Positions 42,131-51,377 of a stretch of 64,000 bases of DNA are shown here, piece by piece. Below the pieces are notes generated by a model. The model searched no databases, had not been told where the DNA came from, and saw only the letters and a program-made list of their open reading frames with translations. The number at the start of each line of letters is the position of its first letter. The stretch's first letter is position 1. The translations under genes and the position numbers were made by a program. Where the stretch lies: NCBI RefSeq assembly GCF_036014015.1, contig NZ_CP107905.1, forward strand, positions 6,944,001 through 7,008,000, in the 5' to 3' direction. The stretch is from Streptomyces sp. NBC_00457. Its GTDB lineage: Bacteria; Actinomycetota; Actinomycetes; Streptomycetales; Streptomycetaceae.

Positions 42131-42820
42131 GTGTCGAGCAACAACGGCCTCATCGATCCCGCGGACGCCGCCGTACTGCTGGTGGACCACCAGAGCGGTC
42201 TGCTGCAGATCGTCGACCACGTCAACGTCCGCGAGCTGCGCAACAACGTGGCCGCCCTGGCCAAGGCCGCCACGCTGGCCGGTGCCCCGGTGATCGCCAC
42301 CGCGTCGGTCCCCGAGGGACCCAACGGCCCGCTGATCCCGGAGGTGTTCGAGAACGCGCCCAAGGCGACGTACGTCCAGCGTCACGGCGAGATCAACGCG
42401 TGGGACGTGGAAGGCTTCCGCAGCGCCGTCGAGCAGACCGGCCGCCGTACGCTCCTCGTCGCCGGCATCATGACCAGCATCTGCGTCGTGGAGCCCGCGC
42501 TGTCGGCCCTCGCCGAGGGATACGACGTGTACGCCGTCATCGACGCCTCGGGCACCTACTCCGACGAGGCGCAGCGGATCTCGATCGAGCGCCTGAGCCG
42601 GGCCGGCGTCAAGGTCGTCGACGTCCTCGGCGTTGCGGCCGAGCTCCAGAAGACCTGGGCCCGCGACGACGCGGCCAACTGGGGCGGCGTCTACGCGAGT
42701 GTCAGCCCGGGCTACGCGGCCGTCATGGAGTCGGTGGGCCGCGCCCAGGCGGAGGCCACCGGTGGTGAGGCCGCCGGGGCCGAGGTCAAGTGGGCCCAGG
42801 CCCACGGCCGGCTGGCCTGA
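42131..42820 (+). CDS. Isochorismatase-superfamily hydrolase, YcaC-like
   Basis: This 229-residue cytoplasmic protein has the cysteine-hydrolase features AVLLVDHQSGLLQIVDH (catalytic Asp), YVQRHGEINAWDVEGF (typical of YcaC relatives) and Cys118 in IMTSICVVEPALSALAEGYD-type sequence. YcaC homologues form octamers and their substrate is unknown. AGGAGA lies four bases before GTG 42131. It is the first gene after the LysR divergent promoter, with an MFS exporter downstream. Confidence 0.87.
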   Translation: MSSNNGLIDPADAAVLLVDHQSGLLQIVDHVNVRELRNNVAALAKAATLAGAPVIATASVPEGPNGPLIPEVFENAPKATYVQRHGEINAWDVEGFRSAVEQTGRRTLLVAGIMTSICVVEPALSALAEGYDVYAVIDASGTYSDEAQRISIERLSRAGVKVVDVLGVAAELQKTWARDDAANWGGVYASVSPGYAAVMESVGRAQAEATGGEAAGAEVKWAQAHGRLA

Positions 42821-42917
42821 GCCCCCGTCGGTCGCTGCCCGGGCCGGTGAGCCCACCGGTCCGGGCAGCGACCGGCAACGTACACAGATCTACGACATAC
42901 GAAAACGGAGCACTCAC

Positions 42918-44186
42918 ATGTCGTTGTCCGCACTCCGGCACGCTCTCCGGGCACCTGCCGAGGGCGCAGTCAAGCGGCACTCGGGGCACTCGGCCCGCAG
43001 GCACGGTGCCGGATTCTGGCTGATCGCCTCGGCGTTCGTCACGGCCATGGCGTTCTCCACCGTCCCGACACCGCTGTACCCCCTGTACCAGGCACGAGAC
43101 GGCTTCTCCACGTTCACGGTCACGATCGTCTTCGCCGTCTACGCCGTCGGCGTACTGATCAGTCTGCTGCTGACCGGACACGTCTCGGACTGGCTCGGCC
43201 GACGAAAAGTCCTGATCACGGCGCTGACGCTCGAACTGGTCGCCGCCGCGCTGTTCCTCACCGATCAGTCTGTGCCGGTCCTCCTCGTCGCCAGGCTGAT
43301 CACCGGTCTCGGTGTCGGCATGCTCACCGCGGCCGCCACCGCGCACCTGCACGAACTGCACAGCGCGCACCGGCCCAGCGCCTCGTCGCAACGGTTCGAG
43401 ATCGTCTCCACCGCGGCCAACATCGGCGGCCTCGGCTTCGGCCCGCTCGTCGCCGGCCTCCTCGCCCAGTACCTCGACGCGCCCCTGCGCCTGCCCTACC
43501 TGGTCTTCGGCGCCCTGCTGCTGATCAGCATCGTCGCGGTCGCGCTCACCCCCGAGACGGTCGAGAAGCGGCCGGTCAGGCCGGCGTACCGCCCGCAGCG
43601 CGTCAGCGCCGACCACGGCGACCCGGCCGGATACCTGGCCGCCGCAGCCGCGGGCTTCGCGTCCTTCGCGGTCTTCGGCCTGTTCACCTCGCTGGCCCCC
43701 CAGTTCGTCGGCGACACCCTGCACCACCCGTCCCGCGCACTGGCCGGGCTGACCGTGTTCGCCGTGTTCGGTGCCGCGGCGGCGGCGCAGACGCTCACCA
43801 GCCGGCTCGACGCCAAGGTACGCAGCAACCTCGGCCTGTTCGCCCAGGCCGCCGGGATGGCCGCTCTCGCCGTCGGCATGCAGACCGCCAGCCTCCCCGT
43901 GTTCCTGGTGGCCGGCATCGTGGCCGGCAGCGGCGCCGGAGTGCTGTTCAAGTCCGCGGTCGGCACCGTCGTCGCCATGGCCACCCCGGCCAAACGCGGC
44001 GAAGCCCTCGCCGGGCTCTTCCTCATCTCCTACCTCGGCCTCGCCCTGCCCGCGATCGGCCTCGGCATCGCCACCCGCTACACCACCGTGACCACCGCGA
44101 TGACGTGGTTCACCGGCGCCCTGCTCGCCCTGCTCACCACGGCCGCTGTACTCGCCCGCCGCACCGGCCCTCGCCCTCGCGGGTGA
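42918..44186 (+). CDS. MFS transporter
   Basis: The 422-residue membrane protein has about 12 hydrophobic segments after a basic, cytoplasmic leader of about 30 residues. The MFS loop 2-3 motif appears as GHVSDWLGRRKVLI, and LITGLGVGMLTAAATAHLHE resembles drug/H+ antiporters. GGAG lies eight bases before ATG 42918. It is 97 bases after the YcaC-like gene in the same direction. The pair could degrade and export a xenobiotic or metabolite under LysR control; the substrate is unknown. Confidence 0.87.
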   Translation: MSLSALRHALRAPAEGAVKRHSGHSARRHGAGFWLIASAFVTAMAFSTVPTPLYPLYQARDGFSTFTVTIVFAVYAVGVLISLLLTGHVSDWLGRRKVLITALTLELVAAALFLTDQSVPVLLVARLITGLGVGMLTAAATAHLHELHSAHRPSASSQRFEIVSTAANIGGLGFGPLVAGLLAQYLDAPLRLPYLVFGALLLISIVAVALTPETVEKRPVRPAYRPQRVSADHGDPAGYLAAAAAGFASFAVFGLFTSLAPQFVGDTLHHPSRALAGLTVFAVFGAAAAAQTLTSRLDAKVRSNLGLFAQAAGMAALAVGMQTASLPVFLVAGIVAGSGAGVLFKSAVGTVVAMATPAKRGEALAGLFLISYLGLALPAIGLGIATRYTTVTTAMTWFTGALLALLTTAAVLARRTGPRPRG

Positions 44187-44211
44187 AGGCCGGCGGTGTC
44201 GTGAGAGGGCT

Positions 44212-45099
44212 TCAGCGCCCGCAGCCGAGCGTGCTCGCGCCGAAGTGCTTGTCGATCAGGGCGGTGGCCTTCTCACGTTGGCGGACGCTGATGTCCTCGG
44301 CGTGCTCCTCCCAGCCGAACACGCAGGAGGAGACCACCCCGTCGAAGCCGACCGAGGCGAGCGCCGCGAAGACCTCGTCGAAGTCGACCTCTCCCCGGCC
44401 CATCTCGGCGTGCTGGTGCACACGCACGGTCGAGCCGGGCGGGTTGACGATGTAGCGCAGCCCGCCCGAGGCGGTGTGGTCCAGGGTGTCGGCGAGGTGC
44501 ACGTAGGTGACCTTCTCGGCCGCGGCGGTGATGATGCCGGTGGCGTCGTCGCCTTGGTGGAAGGTGTGCGGGGTGCAGTAGAGGAACGAGATCCAGTCCC
44601 GGTTGAGGCCGCGCACCATGTTCACCGCGGCGTGGCCGTCCTCGATGAAGTCGTCCGGATGCGGTTCGAGCACCAGCTTGACGCCTTCGCGCTCGAACAC
44701 CGGCATCAGCTCTTCCAGGGAGCGCAGGAACTGGCTCTCGGCGAACTCGGCGCCTTCGGGGCGGCCGTTGAACTCGGAATTCATGGTGGTGACGCCCAGG
44801 TCGACGGTGATCTGGATGGCCCGCTTCCACGCGCGCACCGCCGCCTGGCGCTCCTCCTCCCCAGGGCCGGACCAGCGCAGCACCGGCAGCACCGAGGCGA
44901 TGCCGATCCCGGCATCGGCGGCGCGCCTGCGCAGCTTGGCCACGGTGGCGTCGTCGGCGCGCGGGTGGCGGAAGAAGGGGATGAAGTCGTCCTTGGGCGA
45001 GAGCTCCATCCAGGAGTAACCGGCACGCGCCACCAGGTCAGGCAGCTCCAGCACCGAGTGAGTCGAGTAGAACATCTGTGGATCAAGGGCGAGCTTCAT
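44212..45099 (-). CDS. Sugar phosphate isomerase/epimerase-like TIM barrel (xylose isomerase-like)
   Basis: This 295-residue cytoplasmic protein belongs to the xylose-isomerase-like TIM barrel family: GYSWMELSPKDDFIPFF, VLEPHPDDFIEDG (metal Glu), YCTPHTFHQGDD, YVHLADTLDHT and EMGRGEVDFDEVFAAL. Family members include IolE, IolI and IolH. AAAGGACA lies eight bases before ATG 45099. It is the last gene of the leftward inositol operon, so a role as inosose isomerase or dehydratase is likely, but which step is not decided. Confidence 0.82.
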   Translation of the reverse strand: MKLALDPQMFYSTHSVLELPDLVARAGYSWMELSPKDDFIPFFRHPRADDATVAKLRRRAADAGIGIASVLPVLRWSGPGEEERQAAVRAWKRAIQITVDLGVTTMNSEFNGRPEGAEFAESQFLRSLEELMPVFEREGVKLVLEPHPDDFIEDGHAAVNMVRGLNRDWISFLYCTPHTFHQGDDATGIITAAAEKVTYVHLADTLDHTASGGLRYIVNPPGSTVRVHQHAEMGRGEVDFDEVFAALASVGFDGVVSSCVFGWEEHAEDISVRQREKATALIDKHFGASTLGCGR

Positions 45100-45125
45100 C
45101 GCTGTCCTTTGGCGAGAGGGGCGGG

Positions 45126-46124
45126 TCAGAGAGCGGCCGCAGCACCGTTCAGGTTCTTCGCGGCCAGCGCGAGCCCCTCGGTCTGCGAGTACGCGGCGTC
45201 CTCGTGCTCGATGTTCACGGCCATCTCCGGGTCGATCTCGGCGAGGGCGCGCAGGAACTCGGTCCAGAACGGCACGTCGTTTCCGAGACCGACAGCGACG
45301 AACTTCCACGCCGGGTTCTCCGGCCAGGCGTTGCACCAGAAGCCGTAGCCCGTGGGCACCTTGCTGGGCGCGTCCGCGGGCACGCGCGTGAACGACGTGT
45401 CCAGTACGCCGCGGATGTCGGCGCCCGGGCAGAGCGTCGCGTCCTTCGCGGCGGCGTGGAACACCAGCGGGCCCAGCCACTTGATGGAGGCGATGACGTC
45501 CATGCCCTGCCACATCAGGTGCGAGGGGTCCATCTCCGCGCCGACGTTCGTCAGGCCGCCCTCGTCGACCAGCCGCTTCAAAGTCACCGGCGAGAAGACG
45601 ACGTTGTGCGGGTGCATCTCGACGGCGACCCGGACGTCGTTCTCCCGCGCCAGCGCGTCGATCTCCTTCCAGAACGCGACGGCCACACCCCACTGGTAGT
45701 CCAGGACGTCCATGTAGACGCCGTCCCACGGATTCACCACCCAGGAGGGGTACTTGGCGTCCGGGTCCGAGCCGGGCGTACCGGACATGGTGACGACATG
45801 CTTCACGCCCAGCAGACCCGCGAGGCGGATGGTGCGGCGCAGGTCGTCGGCGTGCTTGGGGCCGACCCCCGGGAGCGGGTTGAGCGGGTTGCCGTTGCAG
45901 TTCAGCCCCGTCAGTTCCATCCCGCGGTCGGCGAACGTCGCCAGGTACTCCTCGCGCGCCGTGGCCGAGGACAGCAGCAGGTCGACCGGGCAGTGCGGGG
46001 CGGGGATGAAGCCGCCGGTGTTGACCTCGACCGAGGTCAGGCCGTTCTCCTTGAGGATGTCGAGGGCTTCGGTGAGGGTGCGGTCGTGCAGACAGGCGGT
46101 GTAGGCGCCGAGCTTGAGAGCCAT
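45126..46124 (-). CDS. Sugar phosphate isomerase/epimerase, probable IolE/IolI-type enzyme
   Basis: This 332-residue TIM-barrel protein has LKLGAYTACLHDRTLTEALD, LTSVEVNTGGFIP, VRVAVEMHPHNVVFSP (metal Glu), VGAEMDPSHLMWQGMD and VNIEHEDAAYSQTEG. It is longer than the roughly 280-300 residues of classical IolE. It probably dehydrates or isomerises 2-keto-myo-inositol, the product of the adjacent dehydrogenase. It lies 26 bases from its downstream neighbour and 27 from the upstream gene, within the inositol operon. Confidence 0.82.
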   Translation of the reverse strand: MALKLGAYTACLHDRTLTEALDILKENGLTSVEVNTGGFIPAPHCPVDLLLSSATAREEYLATFADRGMELTGLNCNGNPLNPLPGVGPKHADDLRRTIRLAGLLGVKHVVTMSGTPGSDPDAKYPSWVVNPWDGVYMDVLDYQWGVAVAFWKEIDALARENDVRVAVEMHPHNVVFSPVTLKRLVDEGGLTNVGAEMDPSHLMWQGMDVIASIKWLGPLVFHAAAKDATLCPGADIRGVLDTSFTRVPADAPSKVPTGYGFWCNAWPENPAWKFVAVGLGNDVPFWTEFLRALAEIDPEMAVNIEHEDAAYSQTEGLALAAKNLNGAAAAL

Positions 46125-46151
46125 GTGTCGATGTCCTTCTCTACGTACGGG

Positions 46152-47195
46152 TCAGGCGGCGGGCTGAACATCCACGGCGACGGCACCGCCGCTGTAGAAA
46201 GCGGGCCGGGGCTTCATGCCGGTGTCGACGATGCGGCCCGATGTCAGGGCCTCGACGGTGGCGTTGGAGATGACGGTCGCCGCGTAGCCGTCCCAGGCGG
46301 ACGGCCCGGTGGGCTCGGTGCCCGCCGCGACCGAGGCGATCCACTCGCGGAACTCGGTGTCGAAGGCGTCCGTGAACCGGCCGACCCACGCCTGGAGGAT
46401 CTCCGTGCTGTGCCGGCCCGCCGTGCGTACGGCGACCGAGGCCGGGTCCGGCAGTCGTACGAGGCCCTCTTCGGCGACGATCTCGCACTGGATGTCGTAG
46501 CCGTACTGGCAGTTGACGAACAGCTCCAGGTCGATGCGAACGCCCTTGGCGGTCTCGAAGAGCATGATCTGCGGGTCCTTCAGGTGCGCGAACCGTCGGC
46601 TGGTGGAGCGCCCCACGACGACCTGGGTGGAGACGATCTCGTCGTCGAGCAGCCAGCGCAGTACGTCGATCTCGTGTACGGCCGAGTCGAGCGCGGCCAT
46701 CTCGGAGATGTACGACTCCGGGACGGTCGGGTTGCGGTGGGCGCAGTGCACCACCAGCGGCTCGCCGACGCGGCCGGAGTCGATGACCTGCTTCATCTGC
46801 CGGTAGCCCGCGTCGTAGCGGCGCATGAAACCGACCTGGACGAGACGGCGGCCGTACGCCGACTCGGCCTCGATGATCCGCAGACAGTCCTCGACGGTGG
46901 TGGCGAGGGGCTTCTCGCAGAACACGGGCTTACCGGCCGCGATGGCGTTCAGGACGTGCTCGGCGTGGGTGGGGCCCCAGGAGGTGACCAGCACCGCGTC
47001 GACGTCGTCCGCCGCGATCAGCCCGGCACCGTCGGCGCACACCCGGGCGCCGGCTCGGGCCGCCGACTCAGCGGCCCGCGCGGAGTCGATGTCGGTGACC
47101 GCGGTGACCTCGGCACCGGCCACGGTGTCGGTGAGCCGGCGGATGTGATCCTGACCGATCCAGCCGGCCCCGATCACCCCTACGCGCACAGACAT
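46152..47195 (-). CDS. iolG: Gfo/Idh/MocA oxidoreductase, probable inositol 2-dehydrogenase
   Basis: This 347-residue enzyme has the N-terminal Rossmann motif VGVIGAGWIGQDHIRRL, the family signature FCEKPLATTVEDCL, and HRNPTVPESYISEMAALDSA followed by VHEIDVLRWLLDDE (catalytic Asp/His region), as in IolG proteins. It would oxidise myo-inositol to 2-keto-myo-inositol with NAD+. The symbol is inferred from the operon and this similarity; other inositol isomers are possible substrates. Confidence 0.85.
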   Translation of the reverse strand: MSVRVGVIGAGWIGQDHIRRLTDTVAGAEVTAVTDIDSARAAESAARAGARVCADGAGLIAADDVDAVLVTSWGPTHAEHVLNAIAAGKPVFCEKPLATTVEDCLRIIEAESAYGRRLVQVGFMRRYDAGYRQMKQVIDSGRVGEPLVVHCAHRNPTVPESYISEMAALDSAVHEIDVLRWLLDDEIVSTQVVVGRSTSRRFAHLKDPQIMLFETAKGVRIDLELFVNCQYGYDIQCEIVAEEGLVRLPDPASVAVRTAGRHSTEILQAWVGRFTDAFDTEFREWIASVAAGTEPTGPSAWDGYAATVISNATVEALTSGRIVDTGMKPRPAFYSGGAVAVDVQPAA

Positions 47196-47246
47196 GGGGA
47201 AGTCCTTTCCAGCCCCGACGCCAACCGCCGGGAGCGCACGGGGAGT

Positions 47247-47383
47247 TCAGGAGTAGCGGGCCTTGAGTTCCTGCCCGAGCTGATGACGCCGGTGTCGTAC
47301 CCGAAGAGGAGCCCGCCGAAGGTGGCGATGACCGTGACGACCCGCAGCCGCCGGGAGACGGCCGGGGGCGGCGTCGTTGCCAT
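47247..47383 (-). pseudogene. MFS sugar porter reduced to its two ends
   Basis: From ATG 47383 about 35 codons encode the first helix of an IolT-like sugar porter (RLRVVTVIATFGGLLFGYDT, then GVIS). The sequence then jumps to a short C-terminal piece (QELKARYS, stop 47247-47249) in another frame. About 1.3 kb of a normal 470-residue transporter is missing. It lies in the operon between mmsA and iolG, where inositol transporters are usual. The deletion removes the MFS route and leaves the ABC system as the likely importer. Confidence 0.75.
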
Positions 47384-47412
47384 GACGTTCCTTGGGGGAG
47401 GGGACGGGAACT

Positions 47413-48909
47413 TCAGCTGGAAGTGGGGAAGTTGAAGCCGGCCGCGACCTGCTGCTCGGTCTGGGGCCAGCGGGAGGTGACGACCTTGGGGCGGGTGTAG
47501 AAGCGGATGCCCTCGGGGCCGTGGATCGGCGAGTCGCCGATGAGGGAGTCCTTCCAGCCGCCGAAGGAGTAGTACGACATCGGGACCGGGACCGGCACAT
47601 TGATGCCGATCATGCCGACCTTGATCCGGCGCTGGAACCGGCGGGCGGCCTCGCCGGAGGCGGTGAACAGGGCGGTGCCGTTGCCGTAGGGGTTGGCGTT
47701 GATCAACTCGATGGCCTGGTCGAGGGACTCGGCACGGACGATCGCCAGGACCGGGCCGAACAGCTCCTCCTTGTACGCCTCCATCTCGGTGGTGACGTGG
47801 TCGAGGAGGGACGGGCCGGTGAAGAAGCCCTCCTCGTGGCCGTCGACCTTCAGTCCGCGGCCGTCCACGACGACCGTCGCGCCCTGCGCGGCAGCGGTTC
47901 CGACCGCGTTCTCGACACGTTCCTGCGCGGCCTTGGTGACCAGCGGGCCCATCTCGGTGCCGGGCCGGTCGCCCGGGCCGACCTCGACCTCGCGGGCCTT
48001 GCGGGCCAGCACCTCGACCAGCCCGTCGGCCGCGTCACCCACGGCCACGGCGACGGAGACGGCCATGCAGCGTTCGCCGGCCGAACCGTAGGCGCCCGCC
48101 GTGATGTGGTTGGCGGCGAACTCCAGGTCGGCGTCGGGCAGGACGACGGCGTGGTTCTTGGCGCCGCCGAGAGCCTGGACGCGCTTGCCGTGGGCGGTGG
48201 CCTGCTCGTGGACGTACTTGGCGATCGGGGTGGAGCCGACGAAGGACACGGCCTGGATGCCGGGGTGGGTGAGGATGGCGTCGACGGCCGGCTTACCGCC
48301 GTGGACGACGTTGAAAACCCCGTCGGGCAGGCCGGCCCTCTGATAGAGCTCGGCGACGAAGTTGGCGGCGGACGGGTCACGCTCGCTGGGCTTCAACAGG
48401 AACGTGTTGCCGGTCGCGATGGCGATGGGATGCATCCACAGCGGCACCATGGCGGGGAAGTTGAACGGCGTGATGCCCGCGACGACTCCCAGCGGCTGGC
48501 GGAAGTCGTGCACGTCCACGCCACGCGAGACCTGGTCGGAGAAGGACCCCTTCAGTACGTCGCCCAGACCGCAGGCGAACTCCACGACCTCGCGGCCACG
48601 GGTGATCTCACCGCGGGCGTCGTCGACGGTCTTGCCGTGCTCGGCGGAGATGATCCGGCCCAGCTCCTCCTCGTGCTCGACGAGCAGCTGCCGGAAGGCG
48701 AACATCACCTGGGTGCGCCGGCTGAGGGAGGAGTCCGACCAGGTCTCGAAGGCACTCGCGGCGGCGGCGACGGCGGCGTCCACATCGGCCGCGCCGCCCA
48801 GGACCACCTGGGCCTGCTCGGCGCCGGTGGCCGGGTTGAACACCGGCTGGGTGTCGGCGGTGGAGCCCGGTGCGGGGCTGCCGTTGATCCAGTGCGGGAT
48901 GGTCTTCAC
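47413..48909 (-). CDS. mmsA: CoA-acylating methylmalonate-semialdehyde dehydrogenase
   Basis: This 498-residue enzyme of the aldehyde dehydrogenase superfamily has ITPFNFPAMVPLWMHPIAIA, VQALGGAKNHAVVLPDAD, the catalytic Cys281 in YGSAGERCMAVS and MIGINVPVPVPMSYYSFGGW. These are MmsA/IolA marks: the family lacks the usual catalytic Glu and uses CoA. It converts malonate semialdehyde to acetyl-CoA, the last inositol step, and also acts in valine breakdown. It lies 12 bases after iolD, within the operon. Confidence 0.95.
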   Translation of the reverse strand: MKTIPHWINGSPAPGSTADTQPVFNPATGAEQAQVVLGGAADVDAAVAAAASAFETWSDSSLSRRTQVMFAFRQLLVEHEEELGRIISAEHGKTVDDARGEITRGREVVEFACGLGDVLKGSFSDQVSRGVDVHDFRQPLGVVAGITPFNFPAMVPLWMHPIAIATGNTFLLKPSERDPSAANFVAELYQRAGLPDGVFNVVHGGKPAVDAILTHPGIQAVSFVGSTPIAKYVHEQATAHGKRVQALGGAKNHAVVLPDADLEFAANHITAGAYGSAGERCMAVSVAVAVGDAADGLVEVLARKAREVEVGPGDRPGTEMGPLVTKAAQERVENAVGTAAAQGATVVVDGRGLKVDGHEEGFFTGPSLLDHVTTEMEAYKEELFGPVLAIVRAESLDQAIELINANPYGNGTALFTASGEAARRFQRRIKVGMIGINVPVPVPMSYYSFGGWKDSLIGDSPIHGPEGIRFYTRPKVVTSRWPQTEQQVAAGFNFPTSS

Positions 48910-48921
48910 GTGAGGGTGTCC

Positions 48922-50805
48922 TTACAGGTAGTGCCGCTGGTTGAGCTTGTTCGCGGCGTACGTCTCGTACGCGGCGCGGGTGGAGTCCAGGGCGGAGGTC
49001 TGGCTGACGGGGACGTCCCACCAGCCGTGGCCGGGCGGATTGGGGCCGTAGAGGTCGGTCTCGACGTGCACGACGGTGGTGTACTGGGCGGCCTTGGCCT
49101 TCTCCATCACGCTGCGGAACTCGTCGACGCTGGTGGCGTGCAGGACGTCCGCGCCGAGCGAGGAGGCGTTCGCGGCGAGGTCGACCGGGAGGACACCACC
49201 GTCGAGTCGGCCCGAATCCCCGTCGCGGAAGCGGTACTTGGTGCCGAAGCGCTGCGAGCCGAGCGACTCCGACAGGGCGCCGATCGAGGCGAAGCCGTGG
49301 TTCTGGACCAGGACGATGATGACCTTCAGGCCCTCGGAGACCATGGTCACGATCTCCTGAGCCATCATCAGATACGAGCCGTCACCGACCAGGACGACGA
49401 CCTCGCGCGACGGGTCGGCCATCTTCGCACCGAGACCGGCGGCGACCTCGTAACCCATGCAGGAGTAGGCGTACTCGACGTGGTATGCCTTCGGATCCCG
49501 CGCCCGCCACAGCTGTTGCAGGTCACCCGGCATGGAGCCCGCCGCGTTGATGACCACGGCCCGGTCGTCGAGTACGTCGTTGAGCGCGCCGAGGATCTGG
49601 GTCTGGGCGGGGAACTCGCCGGTGTTGCGGTCGGGTGCGAAGCACTCTTCCTCGATCTCCCGTGTACGGGCGATGAGTTGGCGGGTGCGGTCGCGGTACT
49701 CCTGGTCCACTTCCCAGTCTGCGAGCGCCCCCGCCAGCGCTTCGACGCCGAGGCGGGCATCCGAGACCAGCGGCTCCGCCGAGTGCTTCACGGCGTCGAG
49801 GCGGGCGACGTTGAGGTTGACGAAGGCGACGTCCGGGTTGCCGAAGACGGTGTGGCTGGCGGTGGTGAAGTCGGAGTACCGGGTGCCGATGCCGAGGACG
49901 ACGTCCGCCTCGCGCGCCAGTTCGTTCGCCGCATACGAGCCCGTGGAGCCGATGCCGCCGACCGCGCGGGGATGGTCCCAGGCCACGGCGCCCTTGCCCG
50001 CGTGCGTGTCCGCGACCGGGATACCGGTGGCCTCGGCGAAGGCCCGCAGGGCGGTCTCGGCGCCGGAGTACACAGCCCCGCCGCCCGCCACGATCAGCGG
50101 CTTCTTCGCGCCCCGCAGCAGGCGCGCGGCCCGCTCCACGGCGCTGGGTTCCGGCACCGGACGGCCCACATGCCACACCCGGCGCCGGAAGAAGTCGGCC
50201 GGCCAGTCGTACGCCTCCGCCTGCACGTCCTGCGGCAGCGCGAGCGTCACGGCACCCGTCTCCACCGGGTCGGTCAGCACCCGCATCGCGGCCAGCGCGG
50301 CCGGGATGAGCTGTTCGGGGCGCGAGACGCGGTCGAAGTACTTCGATACGGCGCGGAAGGCGTCGTTGACCGTGACGTCCCCGCCGCGGGTGTCCTCCAA
50401 CTGCTGGAGCACCGGGTCGGCGGCGCGGGTGGCGAACATGTCGGACGGCAGCAGCAGGACCGGCAGCCGGTTGGTGGTCGCCAGGGCCGCACCGGTGATC
50501 ATGTTCGTGGAGCCGGGGCCGGTGGAGGCCGTGCAGGCGAAGGCCGCCAGCCGGTCACGCATCTTCGCGTACGCCACCGACGCGTGCACCATGCCCTGTT
50601 CGTTACGGGCCAGGTAGTAAGGGAGATCGGCCTCTTGAGTGACGGCGGCCTGCAGCAAAGCCTGCCCGATCCCGGCCACGTTGCCGTGCCCGAAGATGCC
50701 CCACATGCCGGGGATCAGCCGCTGCTCCTGGCCGTCGCGCTCGCTGTACTGGTTCGCCAGGAAGCGCACCAGGGCCTGAGCGGTGGTCAGTCGGATGGTG
50801 TTCAT
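48922..50805 (-). CDS. iolD: 3D-(3,5/4)-trihydroxycyclohexane-1,2-dione hydrolase
   Basis: This 627-residue ThDP enzyme has the acetolactate-synthase fold in three domains: LIPGMWGIFGHGNVAGIGQA with the cofactor Glu in ARNEQGMVHASVAYAK, the central domain (KPLIVAGGGAVYSGAE), and the C-terminal ThDP motif VGDGSYLMMAQEI followed by VLVQNHGFASIGALSESLGS. It opens the inositol ring to 5-deoxy-glucuronate. Its ATG overlaps the stop of iolB by four bases. Confidence 0.95.
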   Translation of the reverse strand: MNTIRLTTAQALVRFLANQYSERDGQEQRLIPGMWGIFGHGNVAGIGQALLQAAVTQEADLPYYLARNEQGMVHASVAYAKMRDRLAAFACTASTGPGSTNMITGAALATTNRLPVLLLPSDMFATRAADPVLQQLEDTRGGDVTVNDAFRAVSKYFDRVSRPEQLIPAALAAMRVLTDPVETGAVTLALPQDVQAEAYDWPADFFRRRVWHVGRPVPEPSAVERAARLLRGAKKPLIVAGGGAVYSGAETALRAFAEATGIPVADTHAGKGAVAWDHPRAVGGIGSTGSYAANELAREADVVLGIGTRYSDFTTASHTVFGNPDVAFVNLNVARLDAVKHSAEPLVSDARLGVEALAGALADWEVDQEYRDRTRQLIARTREIEEECFAPDRNTGEFPAQTQILGALNDVLDDRAVVINAAGSMPGDLQQLWRARDPKAYHVEYAYSCMGYEVAAGLGAKMADPSREVVVLVGDGSYLMMAQEIVTMVSEGLKVIIVLVQNHGFASIGALSESLGSQRFGTKYRFRDGDSGRLDGGVLPVDLAANASSLGADVLHATSVDEFRSVMEKAKAAQYTTVVHVETDLYGPNPPGHGWWDVPVSQTSALDSTRAAYETYAANKLNQRHYL

Positions 50806-51377
50806 CGCTCGCCGAGTCCTTCGAAGGGAAGCCTGTCGTCGATGTCCTGCGCGTCCCAGGTGGAGCGCACCCAGCCGTGGGCGGGGTCGTCGCAGATCAG
50901 CCGGGCGCGGTCCTGGCCCGGACCGGCCATGACGTCGAGGTGGTAGAGGTCGTAGCCGGGCGCGGCGATCGACGGTCCGTGCCGGCCGTGCGGGACCGGC
51001 ACGGTGTCGCCGGGCCGTGCCTCGTCGTGCTTGTGCGGTGGATACGCCGACCAGTTGCCGCCGGGCGTGCGCACCTCGCACACCAGCAGCTGCTCGGCGT
51101 CGAAGGTGCCGGGCAGGCAGTAGTTGTTGACCTGCCGGGAACACACCCCGGCGCCGCGCAGCTCGACGGGGACGTCCTCCTTGCGCCCGTACCGAGCCGA
51201 GTGACCTCCCTGCTCGGTACGGGCGGAGGGCAGCGCGAACCTCCCACCGGATGCGCTGCCGATCAGGGCCCCCGACGCGCGGGGGAGGTACGCGAAGTCG
51301 GTGACGGAGTCGAACACGCCCGACCGCCCGACGAGTTCGAAGGCCGTGCCGTCCGTGGTGACGGTGGACGAGGTCAC
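50802..51377 (-). pseudogene. iolB: 5-deoxy-glucuronate isomerase with N-terminal and internal deletions
   Basis: The reading frame gives 191 residues where IolB proteins have about 270-300. It starts MTSSTVTTDGTAFELVGR, so about 60 residues of the first cupin domain are absent. At YPPHKHDE it jumps straight to ARPGDTVPVPHG, losing about 40 residues that include the conserved LEEIYY block near the metal site. The rest (SRQVNNYCLPGTFDAEQLLV, YDLYHLDVMAGPG, CDDPAHGWVR) is well kept. The frame is open and coupled by ATGA overlaps on both sides. Activity is doubtful. Confidence 0.75.

Noticed and set aside
47392..50946. A 1184-codon rightward open frame opposite mmsA and iolD
   Set aside because: The opposite strand encodes two textbook enzymes with all motifs. 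The long frame is a compositional shadow.
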